Shown piece by piece: positions 44,330 through 56,980 of a DNA stretch of 64,000 nt; within the stretch, counting starts at the first letter, position 1; every line of letters begins with the position of its first letter. The notes beneath the pieces were generated by a model. The model worked only from the letters and a program-made list of their open reading frames with translations. It had not been told where the DNA came from and searched no databases. The translations under genes were made by a program, and so were the position numbers. The stretch comes from Lineolata rhizophorae (lineage: Eukaryota; Ascomycota; Dothideomycetes; Lineolatales; Lineolataceae), in contig MU001670.1 in the NCBI GenBank assembly GCA_010093515.1, positions 142,699-206,698 of the forward strand, given 5' to 3'.

Positions 44330-45941
44330 TTAAGACGTATGTGCCTGGTGAGCGTTGCTCCTCTCATGGTTATCGAGGCAATTCTCAACGTTGCCATCGT
44401 CAGCAAGTGCTTCCAAATTGAGTGCATCATCAAACCACACTTCCTGCGGGAAAGCGTCATCGGACAATTCGTGGAGTCCGTCGAAATCTATACTAGATGG
44501 AGCAACGACGCTGCCATCGCCCTCTACATTGCCCTCATCATCGCCGATCTCAGATGAATTGTTTCTGTACTGCGGTCTGGCGACCATACTGTCCTCAGCA
44601 GTTGTCACGGTTGGGGCAGCATGAGGTGTGTTTGAAATTCGCACGCTGCTACAGACAGATTAGCCAAACGCATGTGCTCTTGACAATCTAGAGTTTATAC
44701 CGTTTCAAAAGATCGTCTAGATCCTCTCCTTTGTGCATTGTACGAAGATGCGTACGGAAGCTGTCTTTCCTAGGCCAAATTTTACTTGGATTTTTGCAGA
44801 ATGACCCAGCACACATGAAATATTCAGATGGAAGAATTTTATGCTTAGTGTAGCGGTGTCTGTCCAGCTCGTTTGCGCATAGGAATACCACATGCGTGGT
44901 ATCGTTTTCCCAACATTCTCGACAATTGAACTCTTTAGTTCTTTTTTTACTGCTTGGTGTGTCAAGTTAGATATTAAATTGGCACCTTGTACCATAAGAG
45001 CCGACAAACCGGCATAATGCAGTGACATACCGCTGCTTTTTATGTTTACCATTGACGACCATCTCATATTGCATAGATGAGGGTCGAAGTGAATTGGCTA
45101 CAACACCGCGCTGGATTGCCTCCCCGCTAGCGGCCCTTCCTTTTCTAGAAACAGAGTGTGTTGATGCCACATTGAAGTTCCGTCTCCGTGGACACGTTCC
45201 CCAAGAGGTATTCATTGGCCGCCATAAATTTTTCGTGACTCCAATCCCGTAGATGTCAGACGGGAGATCTTCAATGAACGTAGCGGACCGCTCATCAGCC
45301 TGGTGCACATCTGCTTGAGCGTGATTAAGTGGCTCATCCAAGCCTCTCGGCCATGCTGTCAAATCTGAGTCAAGGCGATCAGCAGATAGTGAAATTTGGG
45401 AGAGTAGTGTCCGTGTAGCAGTAGTAGGTGCAATGAGTCGGTGCAATTTGTCGATGTTGTTTCGGATGTCATGGATCGCATTTTCGATGCAGTATACCAT
45501 ACTTTCGACGCCAGTATTCATATCGCTAGGGCCCAAAGTGAAGTGAGCTTGTCCACCTTGGCGCCTACTTTTGTCGTCTGCGGAGGGAAGCACTCTCCTA
45601 TTCATAGGGGCAATCACATCTGTTCACCAGGCCAAAGTCAACTCGCACTCAATTTAAACAAATCGAAAGCAGAGGAGCAGTGGACTGAACCCACCATGCG
45701 TTAAACTGTCAAACACATTCCTTAAGCAATCCAATGACTGCCTTGCGTATCCTGAATATTGCAAAGAGCTGTGATATAGCATTGACTCCAACGGACCATC
45801 AACAATGCCAACTGCCTCAGCCCATAATTGAAGCCGCTGGTGGCTCCTTTGGACCGCCGTATGTTGGGCTTCATTTGGGAGTTTGGTCAATGCTTCTGGA
45901 AATTTCTCGCAGCAAGCCCGCCACTGAAATATGACAGGCAT
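44330..45941 (-). CDS. C2H2 zinc-finger protein with N-terminal helical domain
   Basis: Exons on the minus strand 45695-45941, 45031-45619, 44701-44949 and 44330-44648 join in frame to 467 residues. The N-terminal 80 residues (CCEKFPEALTKLPNEAQHT, RLQLWAEAVGIVD) resemble the helical N-terminal domain found in many fungal C2H2 and NLR-like proteins. Zinc fingers follow at about 286-350: FNCREC with an unusually long spacer to HRYTKH, then CAGSFC...FRTHLRTMH after a WPRKDSF turn. The C-terminal exon is acidic (SDDAFPQEVWFDDALNLEAL), like an activation region. The start at 45941 is uncertain, because TTTCAG just after it could be an acceptor of an upstream exon. GC is lower than in the core genes. 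Probably a transcription regulator; target unknown. Confidence 0.72.
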
Positions 45942-47279
45942 AGAACTCTCTTGAATATTGTTAGAAACCTTTGTTCACAATCTCAATAAATTCAAAGGAA
46001 AAGCCCTGCCCCAAAAAAGAGAAACACTTATCTTACCCATGGTATCCGAGTTCAAAACGATAGCGGCAGAAGAACGAAACAATACTCTGCATCATAATTT
46101 GGATTAGCTTTCATGATTTTCGAGTTATTTAAACCAAAGCCTGGTAATCCAGGACCCCCGGCAAGTGATACCTGCTTATTTATCTCTTGGGATGGTCCTC
46201 TTTTTACCGTACTTGCGAATCACAAAGGAATAGTTCCGATGTTTGGTTCAGGGACAAAAGGATTGAACAGAAAACTAGCTTGTTATGAGAACTACACTCA
46301 TACGAGGAGATATTTATTTGCAAAAACTCATCTAGAGCCTTAAAATGCTAGGCAGGATGTAGATGTGGCCTGCAGCACTGCCTTATTTCCTATGTCCAAT
46401 GTGGCGTTAACAAGGCATTCTTGGTCCGCCCCGCTTGACCGATCTTTTAGGATTTTCTCGGCGCATGGACTGCTATGATACCGCTAGCACCCCACCCATC
46501 TGAGATGAACATTATAACGATAGTACGCAATGCATATCACAGGAATAACCAACCCTTCCTGCTGCCTTGTAACTCGCGTGACTTACTTCGGACTATGCAG
46601 AGTTAATCCGTCAGTCAAGCCGTCAGTTCACCGCTTGTTTCTGATTTCTAGGGCTTATAAGGGAAATGAGACCAAATGTGTTCTGATACGGCGATGATTA
46701 GCCTGGTAAGGCTGCTAAGGCTGGACTAACCGAAGTCGTCAATAGGCCATGCCATTCGAGAGTCCAGCCAAGAAGGCAGAGTCTGCCTACATCTTGTTTC
46801 AGGCGCGGCACCCTTAACGTGCCTTGGCGACAAAATTTCCAGCCTTATGCTGCCTTCCTGCGTTTTTAATTGCCCTAAAAAGTAAGGCGACTTGTAGTAA
46901 GGCAACTGCCTTAAAAGATAAGGCGACTTATCGCGGTTCTTAATTTGCCTTAATTGGCAAGGTAGTTGCCTAATCTTCTTCGCTAGCCCGATGGTTCTAT
47001 GTATATGTTTTGGACTTTAAATTAAGCCCAGTCTTTTGTCTGATTTATTAAGTCATTAAGCTCTGCTTTGAAGAGTGCCCATCCGACGTCTTACCGCCTT
47101 GCTCTTCAGTTACCAAAGAACATAGGCCTACACACGACATTTCCTTTCTTTTTCCAGACTGCAGGTAGGCAAGAGATCTAGTGCCAGAAGGATAGGGTTA
47201 TTGTGTCTTTACTAGTTTTTTAACTAACGATAAACAAACGAGATCTGAACTCATTCAACTGTGAACTAAACATTCATCG
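45942..47279. other. Divergent AT-rich interval with a GCCTT/AAGGC-rich block
   Basis: No gene seen. From about 46700 to 46985 the words AAGGC and GCCTT recur about a dozen times, including an 11-bp direct repeat TAAGGCGACTT (46883-46893, 46919-46929), a hairpin TAAGGC-AACT-GCCTTA (46898-46913) and TTGCC-TTAATT-GGCAA (46945-46960). Confidence 0.5.
46700..46985. repeat. Block of interleaved short direct and inverted repeats
   Basis: Dense AAGGC/GCCTT words form nested small hairpins and direct repeats (see positions 46883-46960). It could be the end of a small non-autonomous DNA transposon or a binding-site cluster between the two divergent genes. No target-site duplication was found. Confidence 0.4.
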
Positions 47280-49131
47280 ATGGACTGTGGACTCGCTGTC
47301 GTGGGGAACATCCTTGCACTCTCTCAACTGCTCAATGACATTCCTTTCTCAATTGGAATTGCTTCCAGTGCTACCAATCATCTGCAAGATGAGGGTGGAG
47401 AATTTTTCAAATTGGAGTCAACACTGAACTCACTGAAGGAAACTGCAGGCGGGAATTCAATGATGGAAGAGTTAGTCGAAGATACCAAGGCACGTTCAAA
47501 TCATCTGGAGAAGTTGCTCACGTTGATGAAAGATACACAAGATGGAACAAAGGTTTGTTCTTTGAAACCGTTCCCAGTCACATCTAACAGAATTCTAGGA
47601 TCATGCAAAAAATTCATGCTGTAGTGCCGCAATTCCGATCGATCCGAGTTTGGAAAATCAAGTTCTCCTGGTCAAAGAATCTATCGACTCTTTGATTTCG
47701 TTCAGCATGATGATACTCTCTCAAGACTCGTTGCCTCAAATGTGGCCCGTGCTGTCCAACAGGAACTCAAAGAAGCTCGCCTCGGTGCGGAATTCTGTGG
47801 ATTCTCTACACAGGTCGTTAATAGATATGGACAGACTGCTTCGACCTGAGTATTTCATCAGCGACGTCAGGGTATTCTCTAACCTCAACTGGGCAGCTGG
47901 GAAGCGTGCTGAACATATCATACAAGCGCGCGTGCGTCAATTGGAGGATCGTCATGAAAGGTATTACCCTCCACAACTGATCTTTCAAGAATATCCTCAT
48001 GCAGAGGACATATCTTTGTGCTAATATTTTGTTTCTATGTGCTTTCACTTCCTTCTACTGACAGAAGGTTAATTTAGTACACACAAAAATTATTCGAGCA
48101 CTCTCCTCGCGCTGATCTTGTCCGACGGCAATGTCCTTTTCGATTCTTGTTCATATGCATTTCATTCTCTCCATCATGGGGGGGATAAGCTAAGACGCTC
48201 TTCCCGCTTGCTTCACGATCGAGGAGAGGGACTCAAGAGAAGAAGGGATAAGGTTCATGGAGGTGTGCCGGGTCTTCGCGGGCGATCGAATGCAACTTTC
48301 GATCAGCTTTGTCGAGGGGAAAACATGACCGACACATTCTACCCTAGAGGCCAAAACAAGGCCACAATTTTCCAGTCAATCGACTCTGCTCACCGTTGGA
48401 ACCTGCATCGGACGCTCCCCATGAGAGCGGCGAATCCAGGCAGTGGATTTGATATGTCTGCAGGTTGCGTCTCTTTTCCTCGACACTGCAAACGGAAAGC
48501 ATCTATCCTGCAATACCAATGGCTCTGCCATATTTGTGAACATGACAAGTGTTCTGGACTAGGGGCCCCCATCCCGGTAGAAAAACTTTTCGACATATCG
48601 TGCGAGAGGACGACCATTGCGGTGCAGTTGAAAATAGCTGAAAAAGTTGCGAGTTTTGTACTGAACTTCCATGGAACAGCGTTGTCGATTGACGATTGGA
48701 GTCTTCGCGATATGTTTATCTACTGTCAGGGCGACTCTATCCAGGAAGCTTGTCTCGCCACGATGCATTTCTCCAAGGACATTCATGCTTGCAAGTCATG
48801 TGCTCCACCGCAAGCCCGGCAGACAGCCGAGCGCAGCTTCGATTCCGTCCAGGAAAGCCGAAGGCCGCTCCTCTTCAGCCTCGGTGTGGCACTTCTCGAA
48901 ATCGGGCACTGGGCACCTCTTAACGCTTCTGACCCCAACGATGTAAATGCGATAAGGCGTTTATCTTTGAGGCCGTGCGCTCTTGGCCCAAAATACCAGG
49001 AACTCGTTCAAAAATGTCTTTGGTTGGACACGAAGTCTCCAAAGGGCATTTCTGAAACGGAGTTGAACTGTGCGGTATACGAAAACATTGTTCGGCCACT
49101 GCAGCACCTTATCGAACTTGTCGAGCAGTAG
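47280..49131 (+). pseudogene. DUF7580-type fungal protein, probably damaged
   Basis: Exon 1 is 47280-47552 (91 codons, helical, MDCGLAVVGNILALSQLLND), exon 2 starts at 47599 after a CTAACAG branch region and reads through residues such as SIDSLISFSMMILSQDSLPQ and LNWAAGKRAEHI to about 47960. The C-terminal region (about 48420-49131) contains KLFDISCERTTIAVQLKIAE, LSIDDWSLRDMFI, LLFSLGVALLEIGHW and YQELVQKCLWLD, the layout of the fungal DUF7580 domain. Between the two parts (about 48060-48400) the best homologous frame reads IIRALSSR, then TGA where Trp is expected, and then SCP; no clean splice path bridges it. So either the exon structure is unusual or the gene is decaying. DUF7580 proteins are fungal, often with helical N-termini as in immunity-like proteins. 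Divergent from the C2H2 gene. Confidence 0.55.
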
Positions 49132-52100
49132 TCCAGTCAAAAGTTAGTTAAGCATGAACATCACAGCCTTACATGCGGAGCTGTGGATCTACTTACTTAT
49201 AATATCTTTATTGACAGATTTTGTGAAAAATAGCCTGAGTGCGCCGCCTCCAAATACCGACGGAGAGTGTAGGCGCTGGATACGACTTCCTGATGCAGGG
49301 TGGAGACCCTATTGGTATTGAGGCTATTCCTGAGATACAAGATTTTCTATCTTATCGCATGGCGTTTCTGCTTTTGCGTTCTGCTTTAGTAAGTTGATTT
49401 AGTACTCAGTTTTACTGCGTTCATTACTCTTCTGGATTCGGCACTCTCGGATCACAAAATCTGAACCAAACGTTTTTCTTTTGTTTTCCATCGTTTATTT
49501 TCTCGTTCTTAAAAAGTAAAACCAAAGAAAAAAAACAAAAACAAAGAGAAAACCCGTTGTTTTATTCTACCCTTGCAGTGACGGCAGATTTAATATATAT
49601 TAATACTGAGAGAAATATCAGCTTACCTAAATGCTGCCAAAAGAACACTTTCCCATAAGCCCGCCTTGGAAGAATATAGAAATGATAGGTGTAATGAGGA
49701 TCGTAATGACATTTGTTATGCAATCACCGACATAGGCAAACTCCCTGGAAATAAGTGAAGCAGGAGCACTCTAATGCATCTAACTCGCCCCTCTCCGCCC
49801 TAACCACTATAAATGAATAGTCGATGCAGCTTTTCCTTGCAGCCATTGGATTTCCATTGGATTTTCATACAGTCCTAGCCCTATTTGTTTTAATGCTGCT
49901 CTAGACGAGCTACTCTCCGTTGAACCCTCTCACAATCTGCCTACCAACTACAATGCTAGCAAATTTATGCCCTTACAACTACCGCACAGGATCCATTACA
50001 CGCGTCTTGCAAGAGGTTGTGAAGGCTCATTCCTTCGCCGTGGCCATTGTTTCAAGCATAGAGAAGGTAGGAGGCCTCCAAAAGTCCGTTGAGTCCTCCC
50101 GTGGAAGGTGAATAAAATGAAAGCCATCTGGCGCTTCCAGGCCTCGCAGTTTGGCATACTATATGCGCTGTCTCGTTGCTATACGAGAGAGGGAGTCTAA
50201 GCTAGCTAGGGATAGTTATCCCTAGCCACGGTCTTGGATAGACCATCTCAAAGGTACATATAGGCTACGAATGTCCATAGGAAAAAAGGGAAACAAGCTA
50301 AAACAGGTTTTCGTCCTCAGAAGGTTTCGCCAATAAATATAGAACTTAGAAGCACTCGATAAACGCCAGCTTGATAGGGAGAAAGAGATAATAATAATAA
50401 TAGATACGCTGTCTGAGATGTCAATAGCTTACCTAGAGTAGTGTGATCTAAAATTTGTCGTCCCAAAGTGACCTATCTCTCGACAGGCTCTTTATGATCT
50501 TGGATTGATAGGTCTGATATTTTGTCCGAGGTCTTAGCAAGACATTTATGACTGGCCGAGCACATGCATTGCTAGATAGCAGCTGCGATATTCACAAGGC
50601 GATGACCCGCCAGGATCTGACCAAGCAAATGAACATCTGATTCAAAGCATAGGAGAAGTTGTTGAGGTAGGGAAAGTCTTATGAAGTGATTTGGCTATTT
50701 GGTTAAATGGGGCTATCATCAAAAGCCACAGGGATAGCGTGAAAAGGGTACTTATTTCTCTTATATGTAGCTTCCATCCGCGTCCTTGGGCCGAAACTAG
50801 AAAATGGTGTTCCTGGAAATTCAACTCGTTGAAGTCTAGGAATCCATTGTACTGAGTCGACTTTCATCTCTCTTGACAGACTCCGAATGCTTGACTCGTC
50901 CCGGCCACTGAAGTGACCCTATACGATAGCCACTCATATCCAACATTTTGTGTAGGCGCAGCTCTCAAAAAGGAAGACAGCGCAATAGTCTGTCCTAAAA
51001 ACACGGTAAAAATTTCTAGAACAGTTACGCTGGAACGTGGATGCCACTGCGTGTCGTATCCCTCACAAGGCACTTGTGGCTAGGTAAGTGCTACCGGACC
51101 TCGGGGCCAAGCGCCGTTGAGGCGCAGTCATGAGGCTCAGCCCTCTAGCAATCATTTGCACCTGACGTACGGAGTACAATTTCAGCCACTAGAATCGCCA
51201 ACAGTTCCGCACCGCGCCGCGTCGCTTTCAATTTGTTGGATGCGATTCTAAGCCGCACGTGGAGCACTTTGAGGTGTGTTTCAACATTCGTCGTTAACCA
51301 ACGACAGACATTAGTCCGTGTCGAGCTAGTTCATGATGCGGTGCGGATGTAGGACTTGAGAAAGTATGAGGAAGGTATCGATACCGCCGCGACAAGTGCG
51401 CCGTATGGAGGAACAGCAGTAGCGTGTTGCGCTGCGACTCTAACTGTTACAGCGCGACATTCAATAGTGGAGGGGGTTACATGGAGGTGACGGTGGGATC
51501 TTATGTAGCAATGACCGGCGGCGAGATCGACAGGCCCCAAGGCTCCCAACTTCGACATCCATAGTCGGAAATTCCAAAATTTGTTGTTCCATCAAGACAA
51601 AAGAATTCACCCGCTCCACAATGGTAGGCAAACATTTCCTCAGACGACAAACCGAGGAAGCAAACGTCCTCAGGACTTTCAGGTCGCGATGAGGGTTGCA
51701 TTGCGAACTTCACGAGGCTAGTGACTGCAACAAGGCAGCCAGGCACCCGGCCAGCGTTACTATTTTTTGCCCATCGGTTGCGCCCCGCCTTTTACCAGCG
51801 CGGCGGCTTCCCGGCAACCGTGCATCTGTGACCCATGGAACGACGGGCATCGGCGACCTCGTGCGTCGCTTCCGGAGCCGAGGAACAACGCAGCGCGCTC
51901 TTCCGCAAGAAGTTTCTGTGCCGCTTCCAGGGCGAGCGTACTACGTCTCAAAAGTAGACGGGCGACCGGGGCCATAAGAAGCGAAACAAGCGGTAGAAAG
52001 AAAGGACTGAGAGGCCGGGTGACCGATCAAGCTCCCAGGCGCAGTATACGTATGTACATGCATATACGTACCTACAGCTACAGTAAGGCAGTGCCGAAAC

Positions 52101-53726
52101 GCAAGGCAGACTCCGCAAACAAACTTAAAGGGGGCCAAATGGGCGGGGAGGCGTCAGCCTCCACCGCTCGCTGAGCTCCTCCGCTAGCCCCCCCGAGCGT
52201 TTTGTTTGAAACCTCCTGGGGCTGGGGCGGCAATCGCGGAGTCTGGCAGTTGTGTGGCGGCGCGTTACAGGGCTCAGAAGTGAGAGCGGGACAGGCCGCT
52301 CCGTCGTGCGAACCGCCGCCGATCGGCCGGGAATTTGAGCGAATGAAGGGCGGGTGTGGGAGGAGCAAATTGATGAATGGTGACTTTGGCAGAAGCCCGC
52401 CCGCCAATTATCGCGACTCTTGCGGCGTCGCAAAGCGTCGACTAATTAGCTCGAGGAACAGCGTGCAGGCGAGACCGTTGGATGACGCAAGGATATGGTG
52501 TTGGCTAGGGTATCGAGGATTTGTCGGCCTGTCGAAATGGGGGCCAAGCTTTTTTTGCTTCGAGAACGAAGAGCATTGGCGCCGCTTTGTCCCAAGCCTC
52601 TTGCAGGGTCAAGGCGCGGAGCACCCGTCCGTACATCTCGATGTATGCGGGAGGTCCTAACAATGTTGGACTGTAAAGGCCAGCGGCATCGACCCCTATT
52701 ACACAACACATTTGCTCCCGGCGGTTCTGCGAAGTGAGATGCAGTTGATACGGTTTCCGCGATGGAGCTAGACAACCGATCACCGGTACAGAACATATTC
52801 GGTGCGCGTGGGTTGGGTGCTGAGGACGCGGGAAAGCCGCGGGTTGGCTGTCTAACGCGACGTTGTGTCATTTCCTCCCTTTGGCGCAGGGCTCAGCCTC
52901 CCGGCAATTGCGGCGGTGGCTCACGCGGCGCTCTCGCGCGCCAGCCAGCCAGCGCAGCAGCGCCCTCGTATCAATGTTCCTCGGATGTCCTACCCTTTTT
53001 CTGGCTTGAGCACCCCAAAGAAAACTTTCCCGCCTCCCATCATCGCCTTGCCTGACTTTTTCTGCTTCCGTTTTATTCCGTATCCGACTTGCCACCGCCT
53101 ACACTTCCACTCGTTCGTGCCGTACAGTCACGTTGGGAAGGGGAGATCGCCGTCATCACACATAATCGTCCCAGTGCCCAGGAAGAGTGATAGGCTCGTG
53201 CGCCTGAATACCACCTGCAATTTTCGCGTGCAGCTGAGAGTACCTTCAACTTGCCGCGCCGGAAAGACCGACACGTTTGGTCAGACAGCGTCCGCTCGTT
53301 TTTTACTTGTCTACTAGTTCAAGGGGCCCATCATTCGCTTCTTCCGACTCCTCGACTCCCACATTCTCGCTCTTCCGTTATAACTAGGAGTGTAAATCTT
53401 CGGCTTTTATAACACTTGGGTCTATCTCGCGGGCCGTGAAAGAGACGAGACTTGAGACAAGACCTCGAGGCTGTCCGCGCGTGCATAAACTGTCTTGGCG
53501 ATCCAGGCACCACCACCATTACGACGCCGCGCCGACTTCCCGGAACTGCGTTCATAACATCGATTCCGCATTCCTCTTAGCTACCTGCTGCGCAGTCTTC
53601 TCGCTGTTGTAGTAGGTCGAGCCGCTTGCATAGCGCATCCGAATTCGAATTCTTGTTTCCCACCTCACGACGTCGTTTGGCTCGGATCCTCGGTAGCGAC
53701 GCGCGGCCGTCGCTGGGTGTGCGCCA
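49132..53726. other. Long AT-rich then GC-rich gene-poor interval
   Basis: 4.6 kb with no supported gene. 49140-50860 is AT-rich, with A-rich stretches (49510-49555), a microsatellite of ATA units (50388-50402) and a perfect 10-bp-arm hairpin at 50205-50226. 51330-53560 is GC-richer with many accidental frames on both strands and no family match. The part near 53400-53726 is probably the leader of the next gene. Confidence 0.5.
50205..50226. repeat. Perfect 10-bp inverted repeat
   Basis: Arms GCTAGGGATA and TATCCCTAGC with a 2-base centre (GT). It lies in AT-rich intergenic DNA. Function unknown. Confidence 0.6.
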
Positions 53727-55309
53727 ATGCGATTCCGGCCGCGTAGCTACCGCGCCTCGCACTCGTGGGACTACAATACCGAGCAAGATGTTGTTGTAAG
53801 GATTCTTCGGACTGTTTTAATTGAGCGATAGAATATATAGTGCTAACGGAGATTTTTGCAGTGGTATTGGCGCTTCATTGCGCTCCTGGCGTCGTGGATG
53901 ATTCTAGGAGGGTGAGTTTCACTTGCACAGCGTTGACAACACCACACACGCGCACTGCCTTCACAGACAAATCTGCCATCACAAAACTGCTAAGACCCAC
54001 AAGCTCACGCTAACACTCTAATCTCGTCACCAGTTACCTCATCTTCCCCGCCACCTACGACACCGACCCCCGCCTCCGCTTCTCCCGCGCCGTCCTCTCC
54101 GTCTTCATCGTCGTCCTCCTCGTTGCCGGCTATGCATTCACCGCTCTCCTTGTCTTTGCCCTGCCGCGGCACCTCGCCTTCCACACCGAATCGGTGTTCC
54201 TCCCCGCACTGACCTCGTCCGCGCTGGGCCTCCTCACCGTCTTCTACGCCTTCGCGTCGTCGACGCGCTTCGATTGGACCACCGGCGCTGTCCTCCAGAC
54301 CGCACTCGCCGCCTTCAGCACGCTCGTCTACGCCGTCCTGCTGCTCTTCACGCAGCGCCGGCGCGCGCGCAAACTCGCGCACGCGCGGGCGAGCTACGAG
54401 GCCGTGCTGGCCAGTCAGACGGGGGGCGCCGGTAGCGTCTCGGTGCCGCTCTCGGCCACGAGCCCGCGCTCCTCGGCGCACCTGCTGGGCTTCTACCCGC
54501 CGCGGCAGAGCGGGAGCGGGGCGCGCGGAGGCGGCGACTGCACGCCCACGGGGCCGACGAGCCCTGTGCCGTGGCACTCGGCTACGAGCTTGGGCTCCTC
54601 CGGCGCCGCGGAGCGCGGCCCTCTCAGTCTTAGCCGCGAGTCGAGCCTCTACAACAACCCGAACAACACCAGCGCCAGCAGCGGCGGCGGCGGCGGCGGC
54701 GTCGGTTCGCGCCTGCTACGGTGGAGCAACACGAACAGTGGGGGACCCAGCCGGTCGCACTCGTACCGGCACAGCACGGGCGCCATCGCGAGCAGCGCGT
54801 CGGGCGGGGCGACGACTCCGACGCGGTCGACGTCGACGCTCGGCGCGGCCAGTTCGGCCGCCACGGACGAGCCGTCGTCGTCGCTGGCGGACCCGCGCCG
54901 CGCGGCGGCGCACCGCGCCTGGCTGGCGAACCAGCACCCGGCGTCGCTGCACACGCCGGCGCACGCGCCGCCGCCGCTGACGGACGAGGAGCGCATCAAC
55001 GCGCAGATGGCGAGCCTGCTGCGCAACGGGGCGCGCGACTGCGGGCCGAGCCCGGACGCCGGGTCGAGCACGTTCCGCATCGAGTGGCCGGGGGCGGGCG
55101 ACTCGGAAGGCGAGGGCGAAGACGAGGGCGAGACGGACGAGGAGAGGGCGGCGAGGAGGAGGAAGTTTGCGGCGGCGGGGGAGACGAGGGAGAGGGGCAG
55201 GAGTAGGGGGTTGGCGGTGGAGGGAATGGAGGAGGAGAGGGCGAGAAGAGTGAGGGAGGCGAGTAGGGAGGAGAGAAGGAGGGAGATCGAGATGGGGTTG
55301 AGGAGGTAA
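53727..55309 (+). CDS. Conserved fungal membrane protein with disordered tail
   Basis: Exons 53727-53795, 53862-53911 and 54034-55309 join to 464 residues. The start ATG gives MRFRPRSYRASHSWDYNTEQ, then DVV joins WYWRFIALLASWMILGGYLI across intron 1. Four hydrophobic helices: about 24-43, 57-79, 92-110 and 122-140. The rest (about 145-464) is Ser/Gly/Ala-rich, then charged and Arg/Glu-rich at the end, probably cytosolic and disordered. The helical part looks conserved among filamentous ascomycetes; I know no function. The longest open frame starts inside it, but the two short upstream exons restore the first helices. Very GC-rich tail. Confidence 0.83.
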
Positions 55310-56032
55310 TGTGTGATTTTGGTCGGGCTGGTTTGGTTTGGTACGGCTGCGATTTTATGCTTTTCGACGGGGTACCATGGGCTTGTAGGATGACGGCGTC
55401 TGGTGGCAGCTTTTGAGGTTTTCTTGGCGTTTTCTGTTGACTTAACTACTTTTATTTCTTGCATTCTATGGCGGGATATCGGGAACGGTTTCGGATCCTT
55501 TGGCCGGCGTGCCTTTTCATATTTTTTTCCTTGGGTAAGGACGTGTAAGGATGGGTGAAATTTGGTGCTGAATGTTGAATATGGCTTTCACGAGAGGAGG
55601 TGGGTATTGTGATTGTTTTCGGAGTAGGGTTCGGGAATAGAGAAGGCTTGAATGGAATGGGCCGAGATTTGGGGTACGAAGTTCGAAATTAAGGTAAAAT
55701 AGTAATGAAAGGATACTGTCCATTGCTGCATATTACATTGAATATGATCTGTGCTTCTTATTGGTATCCCAAGAAAAGAACAACTCAAAAATAATTGTAC
55801 ATCGCCGTCTGCGATTGTCCGCTAGTTCATCTTCATTTTTCCAGATATCTCGAATCCGGCAGAAAGCTTCTCCGCAGCGTCCAAGAACAACCAATCGCTT
55901 CCCGTGACGGCCATAACGTAAGCGACGCACACCCGGCAATTTCGACGAGGCTCGACCTTTTGCGCCGCCGCCGTCCCCGCGTCGCCGCTTCTGGACCACG
56001 AACACCGCACACTCCCCTCGCTATCACTCGCC
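55310..56032. other. Intergenic
   Basis: 3' flank of the membrane protein, AT-rich from 55420 to 55800, then the pyrimidine-rich leader of the eS25 gene. No gene seen. Confidence 0.5.
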
Positions 56033-56716
56033 ATGGTATGTACCACCCCTCATTGCAGACGCGCACACAGATAGTGCATTTTGGCTCGTGATGATTTGAC
56101 GGATCTTGGAATGCTAACGCTAAGGCGAGTTAGGCACCCGCAACTGGCGGCAAGAAGCAGAAGAAGAAGTGGTCTAAGGGCAAGGGTACGTGAGACGTTT
56201 TCGTTATCGACGTCAGTATCGAAGAGAGACTAGGAAGAAACGATTGGGGAGGATGGCAGAAATACGACATGCGACGAGCCGTCAAGTTGGATGGGCGAGG
56301 GATACATCGAGTGCTACTGCAATCGCGAGAATATACCGGGATAGCTGACGCATTTCTCTCTTCGCCGTACCGTAGTCAAGGACAAGGCCAACCATGCCGT
56401 CGTCCTCGACAAGACCACCTCCGACAAGCTCTACAAGGACGTGCAGTCGTACCGCCTTATCACCGTCGCGACGCTGGTCGACCGCCTCAAGATCAACGGC
56501 TCGCTCGCCCGCGCCGCGCTCAAGGACCTCGAAGAGAAAGGCCAGATCAAGAAGGTTGTCGGACACAGCAGGTTGAGCGTCTACAGTACGTTGCAAAGCA
56601 CTTTGTACCATTTTGTTATGGGATCAGTCCTGAAGCAGTGGTCAAGGTATCGGTAGGGTCATGATTGAGAACTAACGGAATCTTTTGCAGCACGAGCGGT
56701 TGGTGGTTCGGATTAA
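56033..56716 (+). CDS. RPS25: 40S ribosomal protein eS25 (S25)
   Basis: Small-subunit protein at the mRNA/tRNA head region, needed for IRES-driven initiation in yeast. Exons 56033-56035, 56134-56185, 56376-56585 and 56691-56716 join to 96 residues. Family features: a Lys-rich start (APATGGKKQKKKWSKGKVKD), NHAVVLDK, YKDVQSYRLITVATLVDRLK, INGSLARAALKDLEEKGQIK and an end TRAVGGSD. The first exon is just the ATG, followed by GTATGT; the last exon adds only eight residues. Both were set by frame and family ends. Length equals the family norm. Confidence 0.95.
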
Positions 56717-56980
56717 GCGGTTACGACGGACAGGTGGATGGGTTGGGAGGGAAATGGCATTATCACGGGTGTTTGAATTTTAGGGTTTCTAGGCCAAATA
56801 GACTGGCTTTGATCCACATTTTGCCGCCTGAGGCACCCATAAAGATTGGGTTATTGAAAAGTTGACGGAGAAGAAATCTTGCCCGAACTACGTGTCTTAG
56901 AAGAAGCAGTGTTTTGATATAGTGGAGCTTTTCGTGACATCATAAGAATCTGAAATAAACATCCCCCCATACGTCCATCC

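Noticed and set aside
54005-55464. Antisense frames over the membrane-protein tail
   Set aside because: They are GC-driven shadows; the plus-strand gene has helices, splice sites and consistent composition.
56036-56133. Box C (GTGATGA) in eS25 intron 1
   Set aside because: No CTGA box D follows within the intron and no terminal stem pairs.
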